From positions 114,387,323 to 114,451,322 of the forward strand of contig NC_092047.1 in assembly GCF_003086295.3 (NCBI RefSeq): 64,000 bases of DNA, in the 5' to 3' direction. The notes beneath the pieces were generated by a model. That model was not told the DNA's origin and ran no database searches. It was given only the letters and a program-made list of their open reading frames with translations. Position 1 is the first letter of the stretch, and every line of letters begins with the position of its first letter. The position numbers and the translations under genes are program-made. This DNA is from Arachis hypogaea (taxonomy: Eukaryota > Streptophyta > Magnoliopsida > Fabales > Fabaceae). Below are positions 49,503-61,952 of the stretch, piece after piece.

Positions 49503-50870
49503 AGAAAAGAGAATGGGACGATGCTGAGTGATGAAGGAACTCAAGAAGAAATTGAAGTGTTGAAAGAAAAACAAGAAAAAGACTCAGAAGGGGTAGAAAA
49601 ACAAGAAGATTCCAACTGAAGTTTCTCCAAGGGTGATGAAGTACAGTTGATTTATCAACAGTTAGGAACAAGCCAACAAGCCAATAACCACTACACAGTT
49701 TGCAAAATACTCTCACTTGAACATGCTGGAATTGAGCATCAAGGAACAAAAAGGAAGCTCACAGTGAGGGGGGACAAGCTGAGATACTATAGTCGTCAAC
49801 CACTTTAATGGGGCCAATGCCAAGCTAGTGACAATAAACGAGCGCTCCATGGGAGGCCGCCCATGATTTAGTTTTCTTGTCTTTAATGTTTCAATATGAA
49901 TAATAATTGTTGCATTAACTTGAATTCAATTCTTTCTAGACAAAATTGGCAACTGTTCATGGCATTGGACGGCATATGATCGAGTTCTAAGTTTGGTCTG
50001 CCCACAAGCACACTATGACATATGTTTCTTGGGCTGTGTAAATCAATTATTCAGCCTAGTGTAGTACATATTGCAAGAACAAGCCATAAAAGTCGAGAAT
50101 CTTTTGAGTTTTGAATCTCATGAAAGTACAACAATATATATATTTAAAAAAAAATGGTTATGAAGATTTAACCGAAAGTGATATTGAAATTTTAAAAGGT
50201 TATAATTGGAGGAAGCATCATTTTGGACTATACAACCAAACATTAAGTTTGGTGTCCTCCAAAAATGTACAAAAGAAAGTCACGGTTAAATAAGCATAAG
50301 GAATGATAGTCAATCTATAGTCTAAATATAAGCATAAGGAATGATAGTCAATCTATAGTCTAAATATGAAAGGTTCTCTTGTTGCATTTTGATAATGTTT
50401 GTTTTGTTGTGATTGTTAAGTAGTCGGAGAACTATTCTATGGAGGGGACAAGACAAAGGAAGGCAAGTTAGCATAAGGAAAAAAGTGGATCACATGGCTT
50501 GAAGGGAGAATCTGGAAAAATACTTTGATGACCGAAGAGATGCACTTCATGAAAAGGCAAAAGTTTGTTCTCATTCAACTTTGCATGCACACCATTGATT
50601 TATAAATTGTCCCTATGAATCCTAACCATCCATCTTTCATAAAAGTGACTATAAAAAGCCTCACTTGAGCCATGCACATGAACGAAGAAGTCACACACAT
50701 CTTGCATAATCAAGCCTTGTATTCTTCACTACTAAGGCTTAGAAACTGTACCTTGAGCAACAAAACACCTTTGTTCATATACACTTTAAACACTTTTCTT
50801 CCAAGAGTGCATCACATTATCCAAATCTTCCCCATCAACTCTTAACCTCAGTGCTACCAACCACTCAAGG
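49503..50870 (+). other. Retroelement tail and promoter-like spacer, left arm
   Basis: 49620-49808 codes the end of a polyprotein (GTKRKLTVRGDKLRYYS, then stop), so reverse transcriptase, RNase H and integrase are missing between protease and this tail. Beyond it is non-coding DNA with a likely TATA box (CTATAAAAAG, about 50651) ahead of the next ORF. Confidence 0.6.
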
Positions 50871-50873
50871 GAG

Positions 50874-51790
50874 CATGGCTTCTTCAACGGCCAAACGAAG
50901 AAGAGGAAAGGAACCCATGGTTGAAGAAAGTGAACCCTGAGTATGATCGATGGAAGTTCAAATCATGGTACCATCAACTTTAACAGGAATGGATGAACGA
51001 TAAAAAGATATATCCAGAAGTTCCAATTCTATTACAAGATGAAGGATGCCAGGAAATGAAAGCCAACATTAAAAATAGGAGATGGGAAGAGCTCACCTCA
51101 CCAATCACTAAGATCAATGCCAACATCTTAAGGGAATTCTATGCTAATACCCCAAGGCTTGATATGAATATAGCTCCAACCTACAAGAGCTATGTAAGGG
51201 GAACGGAAGTTGATTTCAGTTCAAAGGCTATCATGAAAGTCTTAGGCCTACGAACAGTCCATTTTGATGAGCCAGGGTACCACCAAAGAATAAGTGAAGA
51301 CCCAAACTATGATAAAATTACTAGTGAAATCTATGTGGTGAACACGGATTGGGTAGGAGATGCCAACAATAAGTACAAATACTTGAGAAGAGGAAATCTC
51401 ACCCCTGAAGCAAAAGGGTGGTATGAGCTAGTAAAAAGATCGATCTTAGGCACAGTGAACACTTCAGAGGTCAACAAAAAAAGAGCTGTCATGTTATATT
51501 GTATAATAGTGGGAGGAGAAGTGAAGGTTCACGAGATCATTACAAGTGATATTCAAAGGATTGCAGAGAAGAATTCGGCTGGAGCTTGGCTATACTACCC
51601 AAGCACCATCATGCGGGTGTGCATGAAGGCCGAAGTGCCAGTGGAGGATGCAAACCCAATATGGTTGAATCCAGGCCTACCTGTAACCTTCGAGAGGATG
51701 ATGGTTGTCACAAAAGCACAACAAAGTCGAAGGCCACAAAAAGGGAGAAGAAGAGAAGAACCACAAGGAGAACAGGAGGAACAGCAATAA
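50874..51790 (+). pseudogene. Plant transposon protein domain ORF, left arm
   Basis: Resembles the 'putative plant transposon protein' domain found in many legume retroelement ORFs, with RRWEELTSPITKINANI and REFYAN near the start and a Lys/Arg/Glu/Gln-rich end. The ATG at 50874 reads MASSTAKRRRGKEPM, then a one-base frameshift shared with the right arm, then a TAA at about 50980 that the right arm lacks; the open part runs 50993-51790. Function of this protein family is unknown to me. Confidence 0.75.
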
Positions 51791-52080
51791 TTCCAACCAT
51801 AGAACAACATGGACATGGTTTAGATGCAAAAGACAATTGAGAGGTTGTCACAACAATACACGGAGATTCAAGAGAAGCAGGAAGAATTCCATTCAAGAGA
51901 ACATGAGAGCTTTCAAAGAATTCACAACCCTTTAGGATGCAAGGTATGGAGTTCAAGCTGACTATAACATAAATGGCCAAATAAAGTTGGGCTACATTGC
52001 GGATCATGTACACAATATGGAGCCAGCATTTCCAACTTTAAAACCGAAAGTAAAAACGAAAAATTGATATGATTTAAAAG
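51791..52080 (+). other. Continuation of the transposon-protein ORF in shifted frames
   Basis: Gln- and Arg-rich reading continues in other frames (for instance GYIADH near 51990) up to the junction with the zinc-knuckle unit, so the original protein was longer and is now frameshifted. Confidence 0.55.
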
Positions 52081-53400
52081 ATCTCCTCTATCTTATCAAT
52101 ATGTATTAGTGTCAATATACTTGGCTCTATAGGGCTTTGGCCCTACTTTATAAGGCCAAAAGAATAAAAGGCCCTATGCTCAATAAGGCCAAATTTTTAG
52201 AAAACCTTGCAAGCCCAAAAGTCTTCATGGGCCAAACATCATAGGGCTAGCTCATGGATAATCCTCTTTTTTTTGTTGCTTTCTCAATCTCTATTTTAAC
52301 AATCTCGATCATATTTAAACAATCAAAACTCCATTGACCTGGTCCACAAAATAAACTCTATTTACAAAGTCAAAAAATAAAACAATATTCTAAATCAAAT
52401 TTTCTAAATATTCAAACTTTTACTAAACTGGTTTATTCTTCAAAAACTAAAACGATATTTCAAATCAAATTTTTCAAACAATCAAATTTTTACTAAATCT
52501 GTTTATTCAAGTTTCCTATTATATTGGCAAAGATGGCTTAAAATATCGGGTACAAGATGCTACCCTAAACTGAACTATATCACCCAAACGATGAAACATA
52601 CTTAACTAAATCAAGACTTCGATAGCCTTACTGTTGATCAAACCCTTGCAGTTGTTCTCTCTGCCTCCCATTTTTTACATCAGTTTAAAAAATATTTGGT
52701 CCTACAGAAGCAGTCAAGTGAAAGCACTAACAAGAACAACTACAACAACAAAGAACCAAAGATAACACCACCGTCTTCTTCCAACAAAACTATCTACGTC
52801 CGAGTCCTTTCTTGTGTGAATTGACAGAGCTTTTCTTCGATCTGCCAGTTGCCACTGTCCATTTTTGACTGGGATCAACAATACAGTCCTCTTTGACATT
52901 GCTGGTAGCACTGCACTTTTCACATTGTAAGTTTTGTGATCCATCTTTAGGTACCGCGAAAAATGGCAGTCCATTATCGTTAAGTACATAAATATTTATG
53001 GCACGTGTCTCGTCCGAATTATCTTTTGCAAGGTTGTACTGAACTTCTTTGGAAACCTGAAGAATACGATTATCAAGTTGATCCTCTCCAGAAAAGGGAA
53101 GATGGTTCCTGTTGTCATAGGGTATTATTACCCCTTGTTGATTCCGATCGTACACAGTCACTCTCCTGTAGAGAGATTTATCCAAGTATTCCGACATATT
53201 TTAAGAAAATAGAAGAAGGAGAAAGTGTAGCAGGTTATTTAGACTTAAGATAGCAGAGGGAGGAAGAAGAAGGGGAAAGTTGGTGAGTTATATCATAAAG
53301 AGTGCGAGAGTAGAAGGGAGGAAGAAAAAGGGGGAAGTTGGTGAGTTATATCATAAAAAGTGTGAGAGTAGAAGGAGAAAGATGAAAGGGGAAACCGGGA
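52081..53400 (-). pseudogene. Zinc-knuckle unit Z1 (small unrecognised CCHC-type protein)
   Basis: The ORF 53197-52790 is open for 135 codons and starts MSEYLDKSLYRRVTVYDRNQ. It has a CCHC-type region near its C-terminal third, but the knuckle reads CEKCSATSNVKEDC, with Asn in place of His, so zinc binding is probably lost. I do not recognise the family. A TATA-like and CT-rich leader lies upstream (53200-53400, minus), and a long downstream part with paired GGCCC words ends the unit at the shared border near 52081. Tandem with Z2 in the same direction. Confidence 0.7.
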
Positions 53401-54623
53401 AATTGATATGATTTAAAAGATCTCCTCTATCTTACCAATATGTATTAGTGTCAATATGCTTGGCCCTATAGGGCTTTGGCCCTTCTTTATATGGCCAAAA
53501 GAACAAAATGCCCTATACTCAATAGGGCCAAATTTTCAAAAAATCTTGCAGGGCCAAAAGCCCTCATGGGCCAAACATCATAGGCTAGCCCATGGATAAT
53601 CCTTTTTTTTGTTGCTTTTTCAATCTCTATTTCAACAATCTCTATTATATTTAAGCAATCAAAACTCCATTGATCAGGTCCACAAAATAAACTCTATTTA
53701 CAAAGGCAAAAAATAAAACAAAATTCCAAATCAAAATTTCCAAACATTCAAACTTTTATTAAACTGGTTTATTCTTCAAAAACTAAAACGATATTCCAAA
53801 TAAAATTTTCCAAACAATCAAATTTTTACTAAACCGGTTTATTCTAAATTTCTATTATATTGACAAAGATGGCTTAAAATATCTGGTACAAGATGCAACC
53901 CTAAACTGAACTATATCACCCAAACGATGAAACGTACTTAACTAAATCAAGACTTCGATAGTCTTACTGTTGACCAAACCCTTATTGTTGTTCTCTCTGC
54001 GTCCGATTTTTCACATCAGTCTAAAAAATATTTCGTCCTACAGAAGCAGTCGAGTGAAAGCACTAACTAGAACAACTATTACAACAAAGAACCGAAGATA
54101 ACACCACCCTCTTCTTCCTACAAAGCTATCTACACCCGTTTCTTTTCTTGTGTGCATTGACATAGCTTTTCTTTGATCTGCCAGTTGCCAATGTCCATTT
54201 TTGACTGGGATCAACATCACAATCCTCTTTGACATGGCCGGTAGCACCGCACTTTTCACATTGTAAGTTTTGTGATCCATCTTTAGGTACTGTAAAAAAT
54301 GACAGTCCATTATCGTCAAGTACATAAATATTTATGGCACCTGTCCTGCCTATATTATCTTTGGCAAGGTTGTACTAAACTTCTGTGGAAACCTCAAGAA
54401 TACGATTATCAAGTTGAACCTCTTCGGAAAGGGAAAAATGGTCCCTGTTGTCATAGGGTATTATCACCCCTTGTTGATTCCGATCGTACACAGTCACTCT
54501 CCCGTAGAGAAGTTTATCCAAGCATTCTGACATGTTTTATGAAAATAGAGGAAGAAGAAAGTGTAGATGGGTATATAGACTTAAGAGAGCAGAGGGAGGA
54601 AGAAGAAGGGGAAAGTTGGTGAG
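53401..54623 (-). pseudogene. Zinc-knuckle unit Z2
   Basis: Same unit as Z1. The ATG is at about 54533 (minus); the knuckle CEKCGATGHVKEDC is intact CCHC, but an in-frame TAG lies in the middle (near 54375). The unit border is the same GATCTTTTAAATCATATCAAT-type word as in Z1, so Z1 and Z2 are a true tandem duplication. Its leader runs to the centre of the palindrome. Confidence 0.75.
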
Positions 54624-54637
54624 TTATATCTTACACA
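54624..54637. other. 14-bp centre of the giant palindrome
   Basis: GTTGGTGAG ends at 54623 and CTCACCAAC begins at 54638, with TTATATCTTACACA between. Both sides run into the leader sequences of Z2 and Z3. Confidence 0.85.
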
Positions 54638-55848
54638 CTCACCAACTTCCCCTTTCTTCTTCCTCTCTTTGCTCTCTTAAGTCTATATACCTTTCTATAT
54701 TTTCACCTTACTCTATTTTTTTTAAAACATGTCGGAATACTTGGATAAACCTCTCTACGGGAGAGTGACTGTGTACAATCAGAATCAACAAGAGGTAATA
54801 ATACCCTAGGACAATAGGAACCATCTTCCCTTTTCCTAAGAGAATCAACTATATAATATTATTCATGAGGTTTCCACAGAAGTTCTGTACAACCTTAACA
54901 AAGATAATTCGGGCGGAACACGTGCCATAAATATTTATGTACTTGACGATAATGGACTGCCATTTCCCGCGGTACCTAAAAATGGATCACAAAACTTACA
55001 ATGTAAAAAGTGCGGTGCTACCGGCCATGTCAAAGAGGACTGTGTTGTTGATCCCAGTAAAAAATGGACAATAGCAACTGGTAGATCAAAGAAAAGCTCT
55101 GTCAATGCACACAAGAAATTACACGGGTGTAGATAGCTTTGTTTTAAAAAGACGGTGGTGTTATCTTTGGTTCTTTGTTGTAGTAGTTGTTCTAGTTAGT
55201 GCTCTCACTTGACTGCTTTTGTGGGACCAAATATTTTTTTACACTGATATGGAAAATGGGATGCCAGAGAGAACAACAGTAAGGGTATCGAAGTCTTGAT
55301 TTAGTTAAGTATGTTTCATCGTTTGGGTGATATAGTTCAATTTAGGGTAGCATCTTGTACCCGATATTTTAAGCGATCTTTGTCAATACAATGCGAAATT
55401 AGAATAAACCAGTTGAGTAAAAATTTGATTGTTTGAAAAATTTGATTTGAAATATTGTTTTAGTTTTTAAAAAAGAAACCAGTTTAGTAAAAGTTTGAAT
55501 GTTTAGAAAATTTGATTTGGAATTTTGTTTTGTTTGTTGACTTTGTAAATAGAGTTTATTTTGTGGACCTGATCAATGGAGTTTTGATTGTTTAAATATG
55601 ATAGAGATTGTTGAAATAGAGATTGAAAAAGCAAAAAAAAAAAAAGATTATCCATGGACTAGCCCTATGATGTTTGGCCCATGAGGGCTTTTGGCCTTGC
55701 AAGGTTTTTTGAACATTTCGCCCTATTGATTATAGGGCCTTTTGTTCTTTTGGCCCTATAAAGAAGGGCCAAAGCCCTATAGGGCCAATCATATTGACAC
55801 TAATACATATTGGTAAGATATAGGAGATCTTTTAAATCATATTAATTT
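54638..55848 (+). pseudogene. Zinc-knuckle unit Z3
   Basis: The ATG is at about 54730. The knuckle CKKCGATGHVKEDC is intact, but an in-frame TAG (near 54808) and TAA (near 54838) interrupt the N-terminal half. The end HGCR then stop matches Z2. Two inner copies (Z2, Z3) keep the His, two outer ones (Z1, Z4) lost it. Confidence 0.75.
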
Positions 55849-57178
55849 TCCAGTTTCCCCTTTCATCTTTCTCCTACTACTCACACACTCTTTATGACAT
55901 AACTCACCAACTTCCTCCCTCTTCTTCCTCCCTTCTACTCTCGCACTCTTTATGATATAACTCACCAACTTTTCCCTTCTTCCTCCCTCTGCTCTCTTAA
56001 GTCTATATAACCTTCTACACTTTCTCCTTCCTCTATTTTCTTAAAACATGTCGGAATACTTGGATAAATCTCTCTACGGGAAAGTGACTGTGTACGATCG
56101 AAATCAACAAGGAATAATAATACCCTATGTCAACAGGGACCATCTTCCCTTTTCTGGAGAGGATCAACTTGATAATCGTATTCTTCAGGTTTCCACAGAA
56201 GTTCAGTACAACCTTGCAAAAGATAATTCGGACGAGACACATGTCATAAATATTTATGTACTTGACGATAATGGACTGCTATTTTCCGCGGTACCTAAAG
56301 ATGGATCACAAAACTTACAATGTGAAAAGTGCAGTGCTATCGGCGATATCAAAGAGGACTGTATTGTTGATCCCAGTAAAAAATAGACAGTGGCAGATCG
56401 AAGAAAAACTCTGTCAATTCACACAAGAAAGGCTCGGGCGTAGATAGTTTTGTTGGAAGAAGACGGTGGTGTTATCTTTGGTTCTTTGTTGTTGTAGTTG
56501 TTCTAGTTAGTGCTTTCACTTGACTGCTTCTGTAGGACCAAATATTTTTTAGACTGATGTAAAAAATGGGAGGCAGAGAGAACATCTGTAAGGGTTTGAT
56601 CAACAGTAAGGCTATCGAAGTCTTGATTTAGTTAAGTATGTTTCATCATTTGGGTGATATAGTTCAATTTAGGGTAGTATCTTGTACCCGATATTTTAAG
56701 CCATCTTTGTCAATATAATAGGAAACTTGAATAAACCGATTTAGTAAAAATTTGATTGTTTGGAAAATTTGATTTGAAATATCGTTTTAGTTTTTGAAGA
56801 ATAAACCAGTTTAGTAAAAGTTTGAATGTTTAGAAAATTTGATTTGGAATATTGTTTTATTTTTTGACTTTGTAAATAGAGTTTATTTTGTGGACCAGGT
56901 CAATGGAGTTTTGATTGTTTAAATATGATCGAGATTATTGAAATAGAGATTGAAAAAGCAACAAAAAAAAAGAGGATTATCCATGAGCTAGCCCTATGAT
57001 GTTTGGCCCATGAGGACTTTTGGGCTTGCAAGGTTTTCTAAAAATTTGGCCCTATTGAGCATAGGGCCTTTTGTTCTTTTGGCCCTATAAAGTAGGGCCA
57101 AAGCCTTATAGGGCCAAGTATATTGACACTAATACATATTGGTAAGATAGAGGAGATCTTTTAAATCTTATCAATTTT
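55849..57178 (+). pseudogene. Zinc-knuckle unit Z4
   Basis: The ORF 56048-56386 starts MSEYLDKSLYGKVTVYDRNQ and stops early at a TAG. The knuckle has Asp in place of His (CSAIGDIKEDC). In this copy, frame continues past the stop into a basic and then Val-rich hydrophobic tail (to about 56522) that could be a membrane segment of the ancestral protein; the other copies are shifted there. Leader with a TATA-like TCTATATAACC near 56003. Confidence 0.7.
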
Positions 57179-57435
57179 TAGTTTTTACTTTCGGTTTTAA
57201 AGTTGGAAATGCTGGCTCCATATTGTGTAGATGATCCGCAATGTAGCCCAACTTTATTTGGTCATTTATGTTATAGTCAGCTTGAACTCCATACCTTGCA
57301 TCCTGAAGGGTTGTGAATTCTTTGAAAGCTCTCATGTTCTCTTGAATGGAATTCTTCCTGCTTCTCTTGAATCTCCGTGTATTGTTGTGACAACCTCTCA
57401 ATTGTCTCTTGCATCTGAACCATGTCCATGTTGTT

Positions 57436-58352
57436 CTATGGTTGGAATTGTTGCTGTTCCTCCTGTTCTCCTTGTGGTTCTTCTCTTCTTCTCCCTTTTT
57501 GTGGCCTTCGACTTTGTTGTGCTTCTGTGACAATCATCATACTCTTGAAGGTTACAGGTAGGCCTGGATTCAACCATATTGGGTTTGCATCCTCCATTGG
57601 CACTTCGGCCTTCATGCACAGCCGCATGATGGTGCTTGGGTAGTATAGCCAAGCTCCAGCCGAATTCTTCTCTGCAATCCTTTGAATATCACTTGCAATG
57701 ATCTCGTGAACCTTCACTTCTCCTCCCACTATTATACAATATAACATGACAGCTCTTTTTTTGTTGACCTCTGAAGTGTTCACTGTGCTTAAGATCGATC
57801 TTTTTACTAGCTCATACCACCCTTTTGCTTCAGGGGTGAGATTTCCTCTTCTCAAGTATTTGTACTTATTGTTGGCATCTCCTACCCAATCCGTGTTCAC
57901 CACATAGATTTCACTAGCAATTTCATCATAGTTTGGGTCTTCACTTATTCTTTGGTGGTACCCTGGCTCATCAAAATGGACTGTTCGTAGGCCTAAGACT
58001 TTCATGATAGCCTTTGAACTGAAATCAACTTCCGTTCCCCTTACATAGCTCTTGTAGGTTGGAGCTATATTCATATCAAGCCTTGGGGTATTAGCATAGA
58101 ATTCCCTTATGATGTTGGCATTGATCTTAGTGATTGGTGAGGTGAGCTCTTCCCATCTCCTCTTTTTAATGTTGGCTTTCATTTCCTGGCATCCTTCATC
58201 TTGTAATAGAATTGGAACTTCTGGATATATCTTTTTATCGTTCATCCATTCCTGTTGAAGTTGATGGTACCATAATTTGAACTTCAATCGATCATACTCA
58301 GGGTTCACTTTCTTCAACCATGGGTTCCTTTTCTCTTCTTCGTTTGGCCGTT
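57436..58352 (-). pseudogene. Plant transposon protein domain ORF, right arm
   Basis: The open part 58317-57436 codes 293 residues, longer than in the left arm because the TAA there is a CAA here. The upstream ATG (about 58352) is separated from it by the same one-base frameshift as in the left arm, so that lesion predates the duplication. Same domain motifs as the left copy. A TATA-like ATAAAAAGCC lies upstream near 58590. Confidence 0.75.
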
Positions 58353-59662
58353 GAAGAAGAAGCCATGCTCCCTTGAGTGGTTGGTAGCACTGAAGTTAAG
58401 GGTTGATGGGGAAGATTTGGATAATGTGATGCACTCTTGGAAGAAAAGTGTTTAAAGTGTATATGAACAAAGGTGTTTTGTTGCTCAAGGTACGGTTTCT
58501 AAGCCTTAGTAGTGAAGAATACAAGGCTTGATTATGCAAGATGTGCGTGACTTCTTCGTTCATGTGCATGGCTCAAGTGAGGCTTTTTATAGTCACTTTT
58601 ATGAAAGATGGATGGTTAGGATTCATAGGGACAATTTATAAATCAATGGTGTGCATACAAAGTTGAATGAGGACAAAATTTTGCCTCTTCATGAAGTGCA
58701 TCTCTTCGATCATCAAAGTATTTTTCCAGAGTTGTACAGATTCTCCCTTCAAGCCATGTGATCCACTTTTGTCCTTATGCTAACTTGCCTTTCTTTGTCT
58801 TGTCCCCTTTATTGAATAGTTCTCTGACTACCTAACAATCACAACAAAACAAACATTATCAAAATGCAACAAGAGAACCTTTCATATTTAGACTATAGAT
58901 TGACTATCATTCCTTATGCTTATTTAACCGTGACTTCCTTTTGTATATTTTTGGAGGACACCAAACTTAATGTTTGGTTGTATAGTCCAACTATAACCTT
59001 TTAAAATTTCAATGTCACTTTCGGTTAAATCTTCATAAGAGTTTTTTTTTTTAAATATATATATTGTTGTACTTTCATGAGATTCAAAACTCAAAAGATT
59101 CCTGCCTTTCATGGCTTGTTCTTGCAATATGTACTACACTAGGCTGAATGATTGATTTACACAGCCCAAGGAACATATGTCATAGTGTGCTTGTCGGCAC
59201 ACCAAACTTAGAACTCGATCATATGCCCTCCAATGCCATGAACAGTTGCCAATTGGGTCTAGAAAGAATTGAATTCAAGTTAGTGCAACAATTATTATTC
59301 ATATTGAAACATTAAAGGCAAGAAAACTAAATCATGGGCTGCCTCCCATGTAGCGCTCGTTTATTGTCACTAGCTTTACATTAGCCCCATTAGGGTGGTT
59401 GGCGACTATAGTATCTCAGTTTGTCCCCCCTCACTGTGAGCTTCCTTCTTGTTCCTTGATGCTCAATTTCAGTATTCTCAAGTGAGAGTATTTTGCAAAC
59501 TGTGTAGTAGTCATTGGCTTGTTGGCTTGTTCCTAACTGTTGATAGATCAACTGTACTTCATCACCCTTGGAAAACCGATCAATTGGAATCTTCTTGTTT
59601 TTCCACCCCTTCTGAGTCTTTTTCTTGTTTTTCTTTCTTCTTTTTGTTGATCCTTCTTCTAC
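58353..59662 (-). other. Promoter-like spacer and retroelement tail, right arm
   Basis: Mirror of 49503-50870, including the polyprotein tail at about 59400-59560 and AT-rich spacer DNA. No further gene. Confidence 0.6.
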
Positions 59663-60241
59663 TTAGACAGTGGACTTCGTTTTGTGATTTTCCTTCTCAG
59701 TGGTCAACACTTCAATTTCTTCTTGAGTTCCTTCATCACTCAGCATCGTCCCATTCTCTTTTCTTCTTGCTGTGTTGTCTGTTTCTTGCTTTGGAAGGTA
59801 ATCAGTGATTTTCTTGCTAGTTCCTTCCTTCCACTGCAAGTCCTCTTTGTCAATTTCTATGCAGTTTTTCTTTTCATCTCTGAGCTGTGTCTCTGGAAAG
59901 ACATTCAAGGTGATGCTTTCATCATGCATTCTGAGAGTTAGCTCTTCTTGCTCCATATCTATAATGGCCCTAGCTGTGGCCAAGAATGGTCTTCCAAGTA
60001 TAATGGAATCACTTTCATCCTCATCTGAGTCTAAGACCACAAAGTCTGCAGAGAATATGAATTTATCCACCTTAACTAGAAGGTTTTCAATCACGCCCCT
60101 GGGACATATTACTGACTTATCCACTAGTTTCAGAGACATTTGTATTAGCTTTACTTCCTCTATACAAAGCTTTTTCACCAAAGAAGAGGGCATTAGGTTG
60201 ATACTTGCCCCTAAATCACACATTGCCTTGTTGATGATCAA
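59663..60241 (-). CDS. Retroelement aspartic protease, right arm (open reading frame)
   Basis: An open frame of 192 codons that processes the retroelement polyprotein in related elements. It shows CDLGASINLMPSSLV with the catalytic Asp, PRGVIENLLVKVDKF and ILGRPFLATARAIID, the usual order for the pepsin-like protease of Ty3/gypsy elements. It is cut off upstream by a frameshift and downstream by loss of RT and integrase, so it is an open remnant and not a working polyprotein. Confidence 0.8.
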   Translation of the reverse strand: MIINKAMCDLGASINLMPSSLVKKLCIEEVKLIQMSLKLVDKSVICPRGVIENLLVKVDKFIFSADFVVLDSDEDESDSIILGRPFLATARAIIDMEQEELTLRMHDESITLNVFPETQLRDEKKNCIEIDKEDLQWKEGTSKKITDYLPKQETDNTARRKENGTMLSDEGTQEEIEVLTTEKENHKTKSTV

Positions 60242-61012
60242 TCCTCCAATGGTACAAGGCAGAAAGAAACTTCCAGGATTAATGCTCTACATTCTTCAGT
60301 GAGTAATATAGTCTCCTTCTCAAGCCAACTTGTTGCTGGCTTCCTCTTTCTCTGTTGGCTCTTTGTTGCTTTCCTTGTTGTCCACCAATGTCTTTCCACT
60401 CCTTAGCTGTATAGCTTTGCATTCCTCTTTTGGATTAGGAATGGTGTCGCTTGCTAATGAGCTTGATGGTCTCTCAGTAGCAATCTGCTTGGAAAGCTGT
60501 CCAATCTGCCTCTCCATATTCTTCATGGAAGCTTCCTGGTTCTTTGTTGTCATCTCTTGGTACTTCATCATTTTCTCCATTAAGAGTTTCAAATTGGTGA
60601 TCCTCTGAGAGTCTTGTGAGATTGGTTGGTTGTGGGATGTTGAAGGTTGATGGTAAGTGTTTTGGTTGGTGGTTTGATTATTGGATGGATGATGGTTAGA
60701 GTTGGGGTAATTGTTTTGTGGTTTTCTGTATGTATTTTGGTTGTTATTCTGCTACTTGTTCTTGCTGTTGATCTTCACAAGCTTTTGTATGGATAGTGGA
60801 AGAGTACAACGAACCTTGTCAAGTACATTAATTCGGTATTGAAGGGTGCTCCAAATCTTCCTACAACTATGATTTGAAACCCACCACTGGAAACAAAACC
60901 CTACGAGCCACCACTGCTACCAACCCCACTTGATCCTGCATATTGAGGACATCTACTGCGACTATGACCCTGATTTTCGCAGACGGCGTACCCGGGATTA
61001 TCCACCATTAAC
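60242..61012 (-). pseudogene. Gag-like region, right arm
   Basis: Contains MEKMMKYQEMTTKNQEASMK, LSKQIATERPSSSL and LRSGKTLVD in the frame of 60592-60320, and the degenerate knuckle near 60980. About 190 bases present in the left arm (48150-48335) are deleted here. Confidence 0.75.
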
Positions 61013-61889
61013 CCCTTTATATCATTAATGTTATTGTCATTGCCGATTTCATAGTGTAAAAAAATGTTCATTTATGTCTCATTCTATATGCTATGTTGCG
61101 TGTGTTCAGGTTTACGCATGTGTTGGGCTCACAAAAAAAAATCGGTCACATATAAATATATAATTATTATAGAACAGGTCCAAGAAACAAAGAAATATTA
61201 TATATAATGTTGACAAGAATGAAAATTTCAATGCAGAGTCTATTACTCTATAATTATAGTGCATGATATTTAGGATGTTGTTAGCATTAGTATTAAATAA
61301 CATTATGTCTATTATATATAGTTCTATTATAGTTTGTTAATTAGATGATCTTATTCTGTTTATTAAGTAAATTAGTTATAGTTCTGTTATAAGATTTTTT
61401 TTATGTTTGGTTGTGATTAACTATGTTCTTTCCACGTCCTTTTGACATCTTGATTTTCAATTGACAAGCCCAAAATCCATTCATCTATGCTTTATATCAA
61501 CTTCCACAAAAAATGACACTAACTAAACTTTGAAGTGTAAAAATCTCTTTCTTTTCTTTATCAATTTTCAAACCCCACCAAACACTAAGCCTATAAGCAA
61601 AAGCGAAAATTACAATATTACTTGCTATTAGTACACTTAATCAGCAAATGGGAGCTACAAGAAGAAAATTGCAATTACTTCGCCAAAATAACATTTTAAA
61701 ATTAAGTCTACCTCCCAAGGAAAGGTATAAGATAAAATAAATAGATATTTGGTTGTCACAAAAATTGGCTACTTTTTTGTGAAATTATACCAAAATTTCA
61801 GAGATTCAAAACTTTCAAAAGTTTTGTTTTTTTAAGGAAAAAGAAAAAGAGAAAGGAAAAAAAAAGCATATAGTAGTGAGGTTATTTAC

Positions 61890-61952
61890 CTGCAGAACAA
61901 CAACAGGGGATGATAATGTGAGGCCATTCCCAATGACAATAGCTGCAGGACC
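61890..61952 (-). pseudogene. K+ efflux antiporter (KEA-type) exon fragment inside retroelement
   Basis: Minus-strand GPAAIVIGNGLTLSSPVVVL followed by a GTAAAT donor matches the strongly conserved segment of KEA/Kef-type cation/H+ antiporters. The following intron sequence is kept too, so the fragment came from genomic DNA or an unspliced or antisense transcript and not from a spliced mRNA. The T in GLTLSS and P in SSPVVV differ from the usual GLALSSTAVV. Confidence 0.78.

Larger units (their letters stand above)
46986..54623 (+). repeat. Left arm of a giant about 15-kb inverted repeat
   Basis: From the centre outwards this arm mirrors 54638-61985: two zinc-knuckle units, the plant-transposon-protein ORF, a retroelement tail, protease, gag-like DNA and the KEA fragment appear in the same order and in opposite orientation. 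Arms differ by scattered substitutions and small to about 190-base indels, so they are not a fresh assembly duplicate. Arm boundaries at 46986 and 61985 are set by where the KEA-side sequence stops matching. Confidence 0.9.

Noticed and set aside
53005..54768. Antisense ORFs across the zinc-knuckle units
   Set aside because: Reverse-strand shadows; the sense frame carries the CCHC pattern.
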